Source: Lentisphaeria bacterium (GTDB lineage Bacteria; Verrucomicrobiota; Lentisphaeria; Victivallales; UBA1829). Taken from it: a stretch of DNA of 9,972 bases. Every line of letters starts with the position of its first letter. Position 1 is the stretch's first letter. The DNA is taken from positions 1 through 9,972 of the forward strand of contig JAFYBD010000136.1 of assembly GCA_017540385.1 (NCBI GenBank), in the 5' to 3' direction. A model generated the notes under the pieces. It made no database searches and was not told the DNA's origin. It was given only the letters and a program-made list of their open reading frames with translations. Shown in pieces: positions 1 to 6,455 of this stretch. Position numbers and translations under genes: made by a program.

Positions 1-1
1 C

Positions 2-91
2 GGCATGGGCGGTTTCGGCGGTGGCCCCGGCGGCATGGGCGGTTTCGGCGGCGCCCCCGGCGGCATGGGCGGTTTCGGCGGTGCCCCCGGC
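2..91 (+). repeat. Three 30-bp tandem repeats encoding GMGGFGG[G/A]PG
   Basis: Units lie at 2-31, 32-61 and 62-91. They differ only at a few positions, such as ggtggc versus ggcgcc and ggtgcc in the Gly-Gly/Ala codons. The unit length is a multiple of three and the repeats are in frame with the coding tail, so copy number can change without breaking the protein. The array probably continues left of the window. Confidence 0.9.
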
Positions 92-100
92 GGACGTTGA
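2..100 (+). CDS. C-terminal end of a glycine-rich repeat protein (partial)
   Basis: Only the last 32 codons are in the window; the gene enters from the left and ends at TGA 98-100. The visible protein is three copies of the decapeptide GMGGFGG[G/A]PG followed by Gly-Arg. This frame is preferred because it gives a regular peptide repeat, ends in a stop and is followed by a strong terminator; the other frames give Arg/Pro-rich noise. Gly/Met/Phe tails of this kind occur as flexible C-termini on several unrelated proteins, including chaperonin-type GGM tails and RNA-binding or surface proteins. The folded part is outside the window, so I do not assign a function. Confidence 0.7.
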   Translation, partial: GMGGFGGGPGGMGGFGGAPGGMGGFGGAPGGR

Positions 101-137
101 CTTCACCGACCCCACGCCTTGCCATAAGAGACACCAC

Positions 138-170
138 GGGTCCGGGGATTTGTTCCCGGGCCCTTTTTTT
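138..170 (+). terminator. Rho-independent terminator after the glycine-rich gene
   Basis: Bases 138-148 pair with 153-163 to form an 11-bp, mostly G-C stem with two G-U pairs and a 4-base loop. Seven consecutive T follow at 164-170. The stem begins 37 bases after the upstream stop codon and precedes the thyX promoter, so it separates the two transcription units. Confidence 0.9.
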
Positions 171-205
171 CTCTGAAAATAATCGCCGCGCACGCGGAAA
201 ATGGC

Positions 206-233
206 TTGATTTGCGGGAAAAAGACTGTATATT
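206..233 (+). promoter_or_regulatory. Putative sigma70-like promoter of thyX
   Basis: TTGATT (206-211) and TATATT (228-233) are separated by 16 bp, in an AT-rich island between the terminator and thyX. The match is 4/6 for the -35 and 5/6 for the -10. It predicts a start near 240 and a leader of about 48 bases. Read by eye only; no transcript evidence. Confidence 0.5.
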
Positions 234-287
234 GTTCGAGGACATGCAAACAACCAGAAACGCAGCCTCAACAGAAGGGACAGAACA

Positions 288-989
288 ATGGCTCTCACAC
301 ATGTGAACGTGCCCCCCGCAAACCACGTGAAAGTGCTCGACGGGCAGGGCTGGGTCGGCCTCATCGACACGCTCGGCACCGAAACCACCATCGTGAACGC
401 AGCCCGGGTGTCGTTCGGCAAGATCCGGCAGGAGATGGACGAACGCGACGTGGCGCTGCTGCATTACCTGATCGAAAACCGCCACACGAGTCCGCTCGAG
501 CACATCGTCTTCACGTTCAGCGTGCATTGTCCGCTCTTCGTCCGCGGCCAGTGGCACCGCCACCGCACGTGGTCGTACAACGAGATTTCGCGCCGCTACA
601 CCGAGATCGACATGGAGTTCTACGTCCCGCCGAAACTCCGCAAGCAGGCCGAGAACAACCGCCAGGCGTCCGTTGCCTGCGAGGATTTCGACGACACCGC
701 CCTCCGCGAGCTCATCCACCAGCAGAACGAACAGTCCCTGAAGGCTTACGAATCGCTCCTCGCCGCCGGAGTCTGCCGCGAGCAGGCCCGCGGCGTGCTC
801 TCCCAGAACATGATGGTCACGTTCTGGGGCACCGTCGACCTCAGCAACCTGATCCATTTCCTCGAACTGCGCGACAGCGACCACGCCCAGTGGGAGATTC
901 GCGAATACGCCCGGGCCATCAAGAAGCTCATCAAGCCCGTCGTCCCGCACGTCGCGGAGTATTACGAATCGAAGGGCGAGACCTGGTGA
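288..989 (+). CDS. thyX: FAD-dependent thymidylate synthase ThyX
   Basis: This 233-residue cytosolic flavoenzyme makes dTMP from dUMP using methylene-tetrahydrofolate and NADPH, and replaces ThyA in organisms that carry it. The ThyX signature RHRTWSYNEISRRY is at residues 91-104, with the conserved Ser at 96 and Asn-Glu at 98-99. The dUMP/FAD region is seen in REQAR (164-168) and LELRDSDHAQWEIR (192-205). The segment TVDLSNLIHF (182-191) lacks the N-x-R of the Thermotoga-type enzyme but resembles the DLxNLLHF version I recall from alphaproteobacterial ThyX, so it is probably functional. Length is normal for the family. The ATG follows a good Shine-Dalgarno, AGAAGGGA at 273-280, with 7 bases between. 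A membrane-protein gene begins 21 bases after the stop and is probably co-transcribed. Confidence 0.96.
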   Translation: MALTHVNVPPANHVKVLDGQGWVGLIDTLGTETTIVNAARVSFGKIRQEMDERDVALLHYLIENRHTSPLEHIVFTFSVHCPLFVRGQWHRHRTWSYNEISRRYTEIDMEFYVPPKLRKQAENNRQASVACEDFDDTALRELIHQQNEQSLKAYESLLAAGVCREQARGVLSQNMMVTFWGTVDLSNLIHFLELRDSDHAQWEIREYARAIKKLIKPVVPHVAEYYESKGETW

Positions 990-1010
990 CGCTCCGGCTC
1001 GCCCGGCACG

Positions 1011-2963
1011 GTGGCTGACATGGACCCGTGGGGCATCGACGATCTGACCGCCCTGCTGGCGCGGATGAACGGCGGATATCCCTCCGCCGCGCTCCTCGTA
1101 CTCGCGTTCGGCGCGGCGTTCGCAGGCAATGGCTACGGTTTCCTCCGTCTCTGCGGGCTCGGCGGCACGATGCGCGGCTTCGCGCTGTGGCTGGTCTCCC
1201 TCGCGTCCGGGTTTGCCGTCTGCGCGTTCTTCTGCGCGGCCGTCCTGATGTCCCTCGGGACCGGGTCGCTCCCCTGCGCGCTCTGTTTCCTCCCGGTCCT
1301 GACCGGCGCGGGATGCCTGCTGCGGTTCCGCCGCGAACTCTTCTCCCCGCCCGACAGACACGCCCGGATACCGGCCTCCGTCCTGCTGGTCGTGCTCCCT
1401 CTGCTCCTGTTCGCCATTTCGGCGTTCCAGTACCCGGCCTCCTGGGACGAATGTGTGTACCAGCTGGCCGTGCCGAAACGCTGGATCGAGGACGGCCGCG
1501 TCCTCCTCTGTCGCGATCTGCCGTACTCCGGGTTCCCGCTTCTGCCGCAGTTCCTGTACGTCCCCCTCATGAAATTCTGCGGCTTCGCCCCGGTCAAGCT
1601 GATGCTCTACCTCGGCTCCGCGTGTTTCTTCGCTTCGCTCGTGCTTCTCGCGTCCGGCGGGATGCGCCGCAACCTGACCCCGGCGTGCGTGTTCGTCGCC
1701 TCGTTTCTGCTCGCGCCGCTGATGGCGCACGTGCTGATCTCGGGGTACGCCGAGCCGCAGATGGCGTTTCTGCTGGCCGCCGGGCTCCTGCTCGCCGAAT
1801 CCGCCGCGAAGGCCCCCGGCAATCGCCCGGAATCCCCCGGCTTCGCCGTCGCGACCGGGATCCTCGCCGGAGCGATGGCCTCGTTTAAGCTCACGGGCTT
1901 TTTCGCGGGGGCCTCTCTCCTGCTGTACGTCCTGCTCCGTCAACGCTCCTCGCGCATCCGCACCGCCGTGATCTTTTCCCTCGCAGGCGGTCTCTTCGCC
2001 GCGATGTTCTACCAGCGCCCGTGGATCGCCTCCGGGAATCCGTTCTATCCGTACTTCGGCAGTCTTTTCGGCGCGCCGGAGACGATGACGTCGGCGTATC
2101 ACCACATGCTCGGGACGGAGAAATTCGCCAAGCCGTCGGTGGTGACGCTGATCCTGCTTCTGCCGGGACTCGCGTTTCCGGCGCTTTCCAGGATGTTTGA
2201 CGGGGTGTTCGGCCCCCAGATGCTCCTGTGGTCGGGTCTGGCCATGATCGCGCTCTGGACGCGCCCGAAACGCGTTTGTGCGGCCGTCCTGCCTCTCGCG
2301 TTCCTCGCGGTCTGCTGGTTCTTCTCGTCGCCCCAGGCGCGCTTCCTGCTCCCGGCACTGGCGTTCGCGGCCATCCTCTTCCGCGACGCCTTCCCGCTCC
2401 TGCGAAAACGTTCCGGTCGCGTCTTCCTGTGGGTCACGCTGGCAGCCTCGATCATCTCGTTCCCGCTGTCCGTCCTCGCGTCCTACGGCTCCAATCTCCG
2501 TGCGATGGCGAAGGGGCCGGCCGGGCTCCGCGACATCATGTACGGGCGGACCGGCGACGCCATGCTGCCATGCGCGGACACGCTGGCGATGCATCGCGCC
2601 TCCGGCAATACCGGCAAATGCCTGATGATCCTGGAGGAACGCACCTTGTATTTCCCGTCCGGATGCGAGATCGGCACGCCGTTTTTCCAGGACAAATACT
2701 TTCCCGGCGGGACGATCCCCGACGCCGACGGCCTGCTGAAGCTCCTCGACGACGGCGGATTCGAATGGCTTTACATGAACCTCCCGGACCGCAACCCCGA
2801 TTATCTGCCGCAGGCGGCGCAGCTCTGGACCGGGGCGATGGCGAAAACGCTGGAGGACTGCACGGCGCGGGGCGAACTGGAATCCGTCCTGAACCGGAAC
2901 GGCTCGGTATTGTTCCGGCGCGCGAAACAGGCGCCGAAACCGTCCGTGATCATTCGCCGATGA
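1011..2963 (+). CDS. Polytopic GT-C-like membrane protein (glycosyltransferase 39/PMT-like)
   Basis: A 650-residue integral membrane protein with about 13-14 hydrophobic segments between residues 25 and 490 and a soluble C-terminal part (about 491-650). The first loop carries SWDECVYQLAVPKRW (144-158), like the 'WDxxxYHLxxPK' loop of uncharacterised GT-C/PMT-type membrane proteins; its Asp-Glu would be the catalytic or metal-binding acid. A second family-like motif, ASGNPFYPYF, is at 340-349. Such proteins usually move sugars from polyprenyl-phosphate carriers onto lipids or proteins outside the membrane. The substrate cannot be read here. The annotated start is GTG 1011. ATG 1020, nine bases on, is equally possible because GGTGG (1010-1014) would serve it as a weak ribosome site. 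It probably shares the thyX transcript. Its 3' end overlaps the convergent reductase gene by 14 bp. Confidence 0.75.
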   Translation: MADMDPWGIDDLTALLARMNGGYPSAALLVLAFGAAFAGNGYGFLRLCGLGGTMRGFALWLVSLASGFAVCAFFCAAVLMSLGTGSLPCALCFLPVLTGAGCLLRFRRELFSPPDRHARIPASVLLVVLPLLLFAISAFQYPASWDECVYQLAVPKRWIEDGRVLLCRDLPYSGFPLLPQFLYVPLMKFCGFAPVKLMLYLGSACFFASLVLLASGGMRRNLTPACVFVASFLLAPLMAHVLISGYAEPQMAFLLAAGLLLAESAAKAPGNRPESPGFAVATGILAGAMASFKLTGFFAGASLLLYVLLRQRSSRIRTAVIFSLAGGLFAAMFYQRPWIASGNPFYPYFGSLFGAPETMTSAYHHMLGTEKFAKPSVVTLILLLPGLAFPALSRMFDGVFGPQMLLWSGLAMIALWTRPKRVCAAVLPLAFLAVCWFFSSPQARFLLPALAFAAILFRDAFPLLRKRSGRVFLWVTLAASIISFPLSVLASYGSNLRAMAKGPAGLRDIMYGRTGDAMLPCADTLAMHRASGNTGKCLMILEERTLYFPSGCEIGTPFFQDKYFPGGTIPDADGLLKLLDDGGFEWLYMNLPDRNPDYLPQAAQLWTGAMAKTLEDCTARGELESVLNRNGSVLFRRAKQAPKPSVIIRR

Positions 2964-3879
2964 GGGAATCCTCGACCGCGTGCACGAGCTGCACGAGCAG
3001 GGCATTCACCGGCACGGCGATGCCGTGTTTGCGCGCGAGCGAGACCACGGAGCCGTTGATGAAGTCGATTTCCGTGCGGCGTTTGTGGATGCGGTCCTGA
3101 TACATGGACGAGCACCCGGAGCGCGTGAGGACGCAGATTTTGCGGACCAGGTCCAGGATCTCCTCGCGATCGAACTCCACGCCGTCGGCCTTCGCCACGG
3201 TCAGCCCCTCGTCGACGATCTGCCGCACGATGTCCCAGCTGTGGCGGTCGGTCTGGATGAATCCGTTCTTCACCTCGAGCAGCATCGTGAGCGGATTGAT
3301 CGACATGTTCACCAGCAGCTTGCGCCAGATGAGCACGCGCACGTCGTTCGACACCGAGATGTCGAGGCCGCAGGAATCGAAGATGGACCGCACGAGCTCC
3401 ACGTGGGGCGAATCCTTCGAGAACGCCCCGATGATGGTCTTGCCGTCCGCCGCATGCAGGAAATGTCCGCTGCCGAGCAGGGTGCTGTTGTGGTTGGACG
3501 TGCCGATCACGATCCGGTCCAGCGGCACGAACTTCACGATCTCCAGGTAGTTCCCCATGCCGTTCTGGAGCGAGACCACGATGGTCTTCGGCCCGATGAG
3601 CGACCGGTTCGCCTTCAGCGCCGCGTACGTCTGGTGCGCCTTCACGAAGATCAGCAGGATGTCGACGGGTTCCTGACCGCCGCGTCCGCTGACTTTCGCG
3701 GGCACGCTGAAGTGCACCTCCTGGTCGTTTTCGATCATCAGGAGTCCGTTTTTGTTGATGGAGTCGACTTTGTCGGCCTTGTGGTCCAGCAGCAGCAGAC
3801 TGATTTCGGGGCTCTTGCACAGATAGGACGCGTAGAGACATCCCATCGCGCCCGCACCGAGGATGGCGGTGTTCAGCAT
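2950..3879 (-). CDS. panE: 2-dehydropantoate 2-reductase (ketopantoate reductase), ApbA/PanE family
   Basis: A 309-residue NADPH-dependent enzyme that reduces ketopantoate to pantoate for pantothenate and CoA synthesis in the cytosol. The N-terminal Rossmann motif is GAGAMG (8-13). Other family landmarks are VKAHQT (79-84), QNGMGN (105-110), WRKLLVNMSINPLT (185-198) and SSMYQD (257-262) followed by TEIDFING (269-276). The residues matching E. coli Asn98, Lys176 and Glu256 appear to be Asn106, Lys187 and Glu270. All key residues are present and length is typical. ApbA/PanE paralogues acting on other 2-keto acids exist, so the exact substrate is inferred. The ATG is preceded by GAAAGG five bases upstream on the minus strand. 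The gene has its own promoter and no pantothenate-pathway neighbours. Confidence 0.88.
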   Translation of the reverse strand: MLNTAILGAGAMGCLYASYLCKSPEISLLLLDHKADKVDSINKNGLLMIENDQEVHFSVPAKVSGRGGQEPVDILLIFVKAHQTYAALKANRSLIGPKTIVVSLQNGMGNYLEIVKFVPLDRIVIGTSNHNSTLLGSGHFLHAADGKTIIGAFSKDSPHVELVRSIFDSCGLDISVSNDVRVLIWRKLLVNMSINPLTMLLEVKNGFIQTDRHSWDIVRQIVDEGLTVAKADGVEFDREEILDLVRKICVLTRSGCSSMYQDRIHKRRTEIDFINGSVVSLARKHGIAVPVNALLVQLVHAVEDSLIGE

Positions 3880-3922
3880 GGTCGGCCTTTCGCAGGTTGT
3901 TCGGGAAAAACAATGTCAGAAT

Positions 3923-3951
3923 AATGTAGCACGGAAACGCCTGTTCGTCAA
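3923..3951 (-). promoter_or_regulatory. Putative promoter of the panE-like gene
   Basis: On the minus strand, TTGACG (3951-3946, 5/6 match) and TACATT (3928-3923, 4/6) are separated by exactly 17 bp, in an AT-rich gap between the methyltransferase stop and the reductase start. The predicted start near 3916 gives a leader of about 37 bases. The panE-like gene can therefore be transcribed separately from the upstream minus-strand operon, although read-through is possible since I see no convincing terminator between them. Confidence 0.6.
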
Positions 3952-3985
3952 GTTTTGAGCGGAAAAGAACGGGACCCGGACGGTT

Positions 3986-4618
3986 TCAGCGCGGTTTGCG
4001 CGCGAGCACGATCCCCTGCGTGAGCAGGATCGCGCGGTTCAGGCGTTTCGCCAGCACCGTGCCGTATTTGCCGCAGATGTCCGCGGTGTCCTCGAGGGGC
4101 AGGGGGCGTTCGTCCGGGAACCGCCACAGCCCCAGCGCCTCCGCCGTCCGTCGGATGACGCGGTAGCTGAACGTGGGCACGGGGAACGTGACGAGGACCA
4201 GTCCGCCGGGCTTGGCGAATTCGAAATGACGCCGGATGGCCTCCCCGGTCTTCTCCGGCGGGAAATGCTCGATGAGCCCCGCGCTGAACACGAGGTCGGC
4301 CGGTTCGAGGGTGGCCGCGTCCAGCGTGAAGATGTCCGCGCAGATCGCCTTCTCCAGGGAGTGTCTGACCCAGAACAGCAGCGTCCCGCGCGGATTGCTG
4401 TCCACGATGGTGTAATCCTGCGCATGCAGACGATCCCCGAGCGAATCGCAGAACGAACTGTTTCCCCCGCCGAGCTCGAGGATGCTGCCGTGCCGTTCGG
4501 GGAACTCTCCCGCGGCGAGGACCGTCTTCGCGATCAGCCGCGCCGTGATGCGCCGCGTGACGTATGCCGTGGGAAACGGTCTTTCGTAGTAGCGGGTCCA
4601 GTCTGTTGTTTCGGGCAT
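3986..4618 (-). CDS. Class I SAM-dependent methyltransferase, substrate unknown
   Basis: A 210-residue soluble protein with a Rossmann-type methyltransferase core. Motif I is ILELGGGNSSF (46-56) and binds S-adenosylmethionine. IVDSN (71-75) is the acidic strand-2 end, ADLVFSAGLIEHF (107-119) is motif IV, and AKPGGLVLVTFP (135-146) is the following strand. It resembles general methyltransferase-11/12-type proteins, which act on lipids, glycans, quinones and small molecules; nothing here fixes the substrate. The ATG at 4618 is chosen because the frame upstream of it only shadows tgt. Its ribosome site is weak (GGGA, about six bases upstream). It lies 32 bases after the tgt stop and is the last gene of the DJ-1/tgt unit. 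Confidence 0.85.
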   Translation of the reverse strand: MPETTDWTRYYERPFPTAYVTRRITARLIAKTVLAAGEFPERHGSILELGGGNSSFCDSLGDRLHAQDYTIVDSNPRGTLLFWVRHSLEKAICADIFTLDAATLEPADLVFSAGLIEHFPPEKTGEAIRRHFEFAKPGGLVLVTFPVPTFSYRVIRRTAEALGLWRFPDERPLPLEDTADICGKYGTVLAKRLNRAILLTQGIVLARKPR

Positions 4619-4650
4619 GGCGGTCCCGGGGTAGGGGGTGATCGGCTTCG

Positions 4651-5751
4651 TCAGAGGATGGAGTCGCCCTGGACTTCGAGCGTGCCGTCGGCGATGGCCG
4701 CCCGGATGCGCTCCATCAGGGTGATGAAGTAGTGGATGTTGTGGATCGTGAGCAGTCGCGCCCCGAGGATTTCGTTCACGTTCAGCAGGTGCCGGATGTA
4801 TGCCCGCGTGAAGTGTGTGCACGCGTAGCAGCTGCACCGGGGATCGAGCGGGGTGAAATCCTCCGCGAAACGTCCCGCCTTCGCGGGGAGCGTCCCGCCT
4901 CCGCGCATGAACGCCGCGGCGTGGCGCGCCAGGCGCGTGGGCATCACGCAGTCGAACATGTCGACGCCGAACTTCACGCTCTCGAGGATTTGTTTCGGGG
5001 TGCCGACGCCCATCAGGTAGCGCGGCTTGTCCTCGGGCAGGAGCGGCGCGGTGAACGAGGTCACGTCGAACATCTCCTCCTGGCTCTCGCCCACGGAGAC
5101 GCCGCCGATGGCGCATCCGTCGAAATCGAGCGACGCCACATGCGCGGCGGATTCCGCCCGGAGATCGTGGTACACGCTGCCCTGCACGATGCCGAATCTG
5201 AGCTGGTGGTCGTCCAGCGGCTGTTCGCGCGAGATTTCCTCCCAGCGCTTCGTCATGGCCAGCGACTTCGCGGCTGCATCGCGCGTGCACGGATACGGCG
5301 TACATTCGTCGAACGCCATCACGATGTCGGACCCCAGGTCGCGCTGGACCCGCATGGACTCGACCGGACCGAGGAAGAACCGCGAGCCGTCGATGTGGGA
5401 GGCGAACTCCACGCCGTCGGGCTTGACCTTGCGCAGCGGCGCGAGGCTGAAGATCTGGAATCCGCCGCAGTCGGTCAGGATCGGCCGGTGCCAGTCCTCG
5501 AACTTGTGCAGGCCGCCTGCGCGCCGGATGAGTCCGGAGCCCGGACGGAGCATCAGGTGATAGGTGTTCCCGAGGATGATCTGGACGTTCATCTCCTCGA
5601 GTTCGCGCGGAGACATCGCCTTCACCGTGGCGCGGGTCCCGACCGGCATGAAGACCGGCGTCTGAATGACGCCGTGCGCGGTCTCGAGTTCGCCCAGCCT
5701 CGCGTGCGACGCCGCCGAACGGCACTTGACTGTGTAGTGGCTCCGGCTCAT
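4651..5751 (-). CDS. tgt: tRNA-guanine transglycosylase (queuine tRNA-ribosyltransferase)
   Basis: A 366-residue TIM-barrel enzyme that swaps guanine 34 for preQ1 (or queuine) in GUN-anticodon tRNAs, the base-exchange step of queuosine formation. Landmarks are TDCGGFQIFSL (93-103, acid/base Asp94), DECTPYP (148-154), GIVQGS (187-192), GGVSVGE (216-222), YLMGVGTP (245-252) and MFDCVMPTR (265-273, nucleophile Asp267). The zinc ligands Cys306, Cys308, Cys311 and His337 are intact, with normal spacing. Some usually conserved positions differ: TDC for TDS, GGVSV for GGLAV, and TRLARHA for TRNARNG. The start overlaps the upstream DJ-1 stop as ATGA (5748-5751), implying translational coupling; its own ribosome site is weak. 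The common partners queA and yajC/secD are not adjacent. Confidence 0.96.
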   Translation of the reverse strand: MSRSHYTVKCRSAASHARLGELETAHGVIQTPVFMPVGTRATVKAMSPRELEEMNVQIILGNTYHLMLRPGSGLIRRAGGLHKFEDWHRPILTDCGGFQIFSLAPLRKVKPDGVEFASHIDGSRFFLGPVESMRVQRDLGSDIVMAFDECTPYPCTRDAAAKSLAMTKRWEEISREQPLDDHQLRFGIVQGSVYHDLRAESAAHVASLDFDGCAIGGVSVGESQEEMFDVTSFTAPLLPEDKPRYLMGVGTPKQILESVKFGVDMFDCVMPTRLARHAAAFMRGGGTLPAKAGRFAEDFTPLDPRCSCYACTHFTRAYIRHLLNVNEILGARLLTIHNIHYFITLMERIRAAIADGTLEVQGDSIL

Positions 5752-6305
5752 GCCTGAATGAACATCCCGGCCAGGACGCCCCGGACCGTTGCGTCGTTGA
5801 TCCCGAGGGCGCGCGCGATCTCAGCCGCGAAATACGGCGCGGCGCCCGGCGCTTTCCCGGTGATGATGTTCCCGTCGTGCTCGACCATGTTCCCGGTGTA
5901 CTTGAGTCCGGGGCGCGTGCTGAGCTTTTCGGTGCCGGGGTAACCAGTCACGGTCTTCCCGTCGATCACGCCGAACGCGTGGAGCGCGATGGGGGCGGCG
6001 CAGATGGCCGCGCAGATTTTGCCCTTGGCGTTCGCTTCGCGGACCATGGCCCCGAGCGCTTCGCAGTTCATCAGGTTCGTCGCGCCCGGCAGGCCGCCCG
6101 GCAGAATGATCGCGTCGGCGTCGGATCCCGGCGTGTGCTCCAGGAACATGTCCGGGGCGACCCGGATGTCGTGCGCGCCGGAGACGATGGAGCCGGAGAT
6201 GCCTGCGAGCATGGTCATGACGCCGCAGCGGTTGAGGATGTCGGCGGTTCCGAGCGCTTCGATCTCCTCGAAGCCTTCCGCCAGGACTATGATGGCCTGT
6301 TTCAT
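5748..6305 (-). CDS. DJ-1/PfpI (ThiJ/YajL-type) family protein
   Basis: A 185-residue protein of the DJ-1 branch of the glutamine amidotransferase-like fold. The elbow cysteine is Cys102 in AAICAAP (99-105), and the partner acid is Glu15 in GFEEIEA (11-17). LPGGLPGA (68-75) and ITGKAPGAAPYFA (148-160) are other family segments. Known members act as glyoxalases or stress-protection proteins, or are redox-sensing chaperones; the in vivo role here is not determined. The start at 6305 is chosen over an in-frame ATG at 6386 because AGGGGA lies six bases upstream, the family begins at MKQAIIVL, and the longer form would cover the promoter. It is the first gene of a minus-strand unit and overlaps tgt by ATGA. 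Confidence 0.92.
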   Translation of the reverse strand: MKQAIIVLAEGFEEIEALGTADILNRCGVMTMLAGISGSIVSGAHDIRVAPDMFLEHTPGSDADAIILPGGLPGATNLMNCEALGAMVREANAKGKICAAICAAPIALHAFGVIDGKTVTGYPGTEKLSTRPGLKYTGNMVEHDGNIITGKAPGAAPYFAAEIARALGINDATVRGVLAGMFIQA

Positions 6306-6311
6306 GGTGTG

Positions 6312-6317
6312 TCCCCT
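6312..6317 (-). promoter_or_regulatory. Shine-Dalgarno site fixing the DJ-1-family start
   Basis: On the minus strand AGGGGA (6317-6312) is followed by a six-base spacer and ATG (6305-6303). It is the strongest ribosome site in this gap, and it supports the short start over the 27-residue-longer reading frame. Confidence 0.7.
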
Positions 6318-6344
6318 GTGTTGTGTTTGATTGTCTGGCCTCTT

Positions 6345-6373
6345 AATATAGCACCGGCGGGTGCGGAATACAA
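6345..6373 (-). promoter_or_regulatory. Putative promoter of the DJ-1/tgt/methyltransferase unit
   Basis: On the minus strand, TTGTAT (6373-6368) and TATATT (6350-6345, 5/6 match) are 17 bp apart. Transcription would start near 6338 and give a leader of about 33 bases with the strong ribosome site. The -35 is poor (3/6), so an alternative sigma factor or an activator is possible. Confidence 0.5.
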
Positions 6374-6395
6374 CGTCTTTTTTCATCTTTTACGC

Positions 6396-6424
6396 TTGCA
6401 TAATGGGCGCACAGCGGGTAAATT
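6396..6424 (+). promoter_or_regulatory. Putative promoter of the xer operon
   Basis: TTGCAT (6396-6401) and TAAATT (6419-6424) are 17 bp apart on the plus strand, divergent from the DJ-1-family promoter. Both boxes are modest matches (3/6 and 4/6). A CATAAT/ATTATG inverted repeat overlaps both boxes. Confidence 0.4.
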
Positions 6425-6427
6425 ATG
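6399..6427. repeat. Inverted repeat CATAAT ... ATTATG upstream of xer
   Basis: CATAAT (6399-6404) and ATTATG (6422-6427) form a perfect 6-bp inverted repeat with a 17-bp gap, with repeat centres 23 bp apart (about two helical turns). It covers the -35 and -10 boxes of the putative xer promoter, a layout fitting a dimeric repressor. The arms also recall the inner arms of Xer dif sites, but the spacing is wrong for dif. A chance match in this AT-rich gap is possible. Confidence 0.4.
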
Positions 6428-6455
6428 GTTCAACACGTTTTTATGAGGCTGATTC

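Noticed and set aside
2..91. A CRISPR-like repeat array
   Set aside because: The 30-bp units are directly adjacent with no spacers and are in frame with a coding tail, so they are a protein-coding tandem repeat.
97..306. A 69-residue open frame through the terminator and promoter region
   Set aside because: It runs across the terminator hairpin, has no ribosome site or motif, and overlaps the thyX start.
834..863. ThyX lacking the N-x-R residues of the Thermotoga enzyme (DLSNL instead)
   Set aside because: I recall the DLxNLLHF form from other ThyX groups, including alphaproteobacteria, so this is a known variant and not a sign of loss of function.
2980..3924. A 314-residue plus-strand frame opposite the panE-like gene
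   Set aside because: Its composition (Val, His, Asp, Arg-rich, no motifs) is that of a shadow; the minus strand encodes a complete reductase with all catalytic residues.
3955..3985. A terminator for the methyltransferase gene
   Set aside because: The CGGGTCCCG sequence could pair only with a one-base loop, and the following run (TTCTTTTCC) is interrupted. No stable hairpin can be drawn.
3986..5725. A 579-residue minus-strand frame that could look like a fusion protein upstream of the methyltransferase
   Set aside because: Everything before codon MPETTDW is an out-of-frame reading of tgt, with Arg/Pro/His-rich noise. The methyltransferase starts at 4618.
6306..6386. A 27-residue N-terminal extension of the DJ-1 family protein
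   Set aside because: The family starts at MKQAIIVL, a strong ribosome site precedes that ATG, and the extension covers the putative promoter.
6391..6435. A dif recombination site beside xer
   Set aside because: The CATAA and TTATG arms are there, but the gap is about 19 bp and not 6-8 bp, and the outer arm bases do not match the dif consensus as I remember it.
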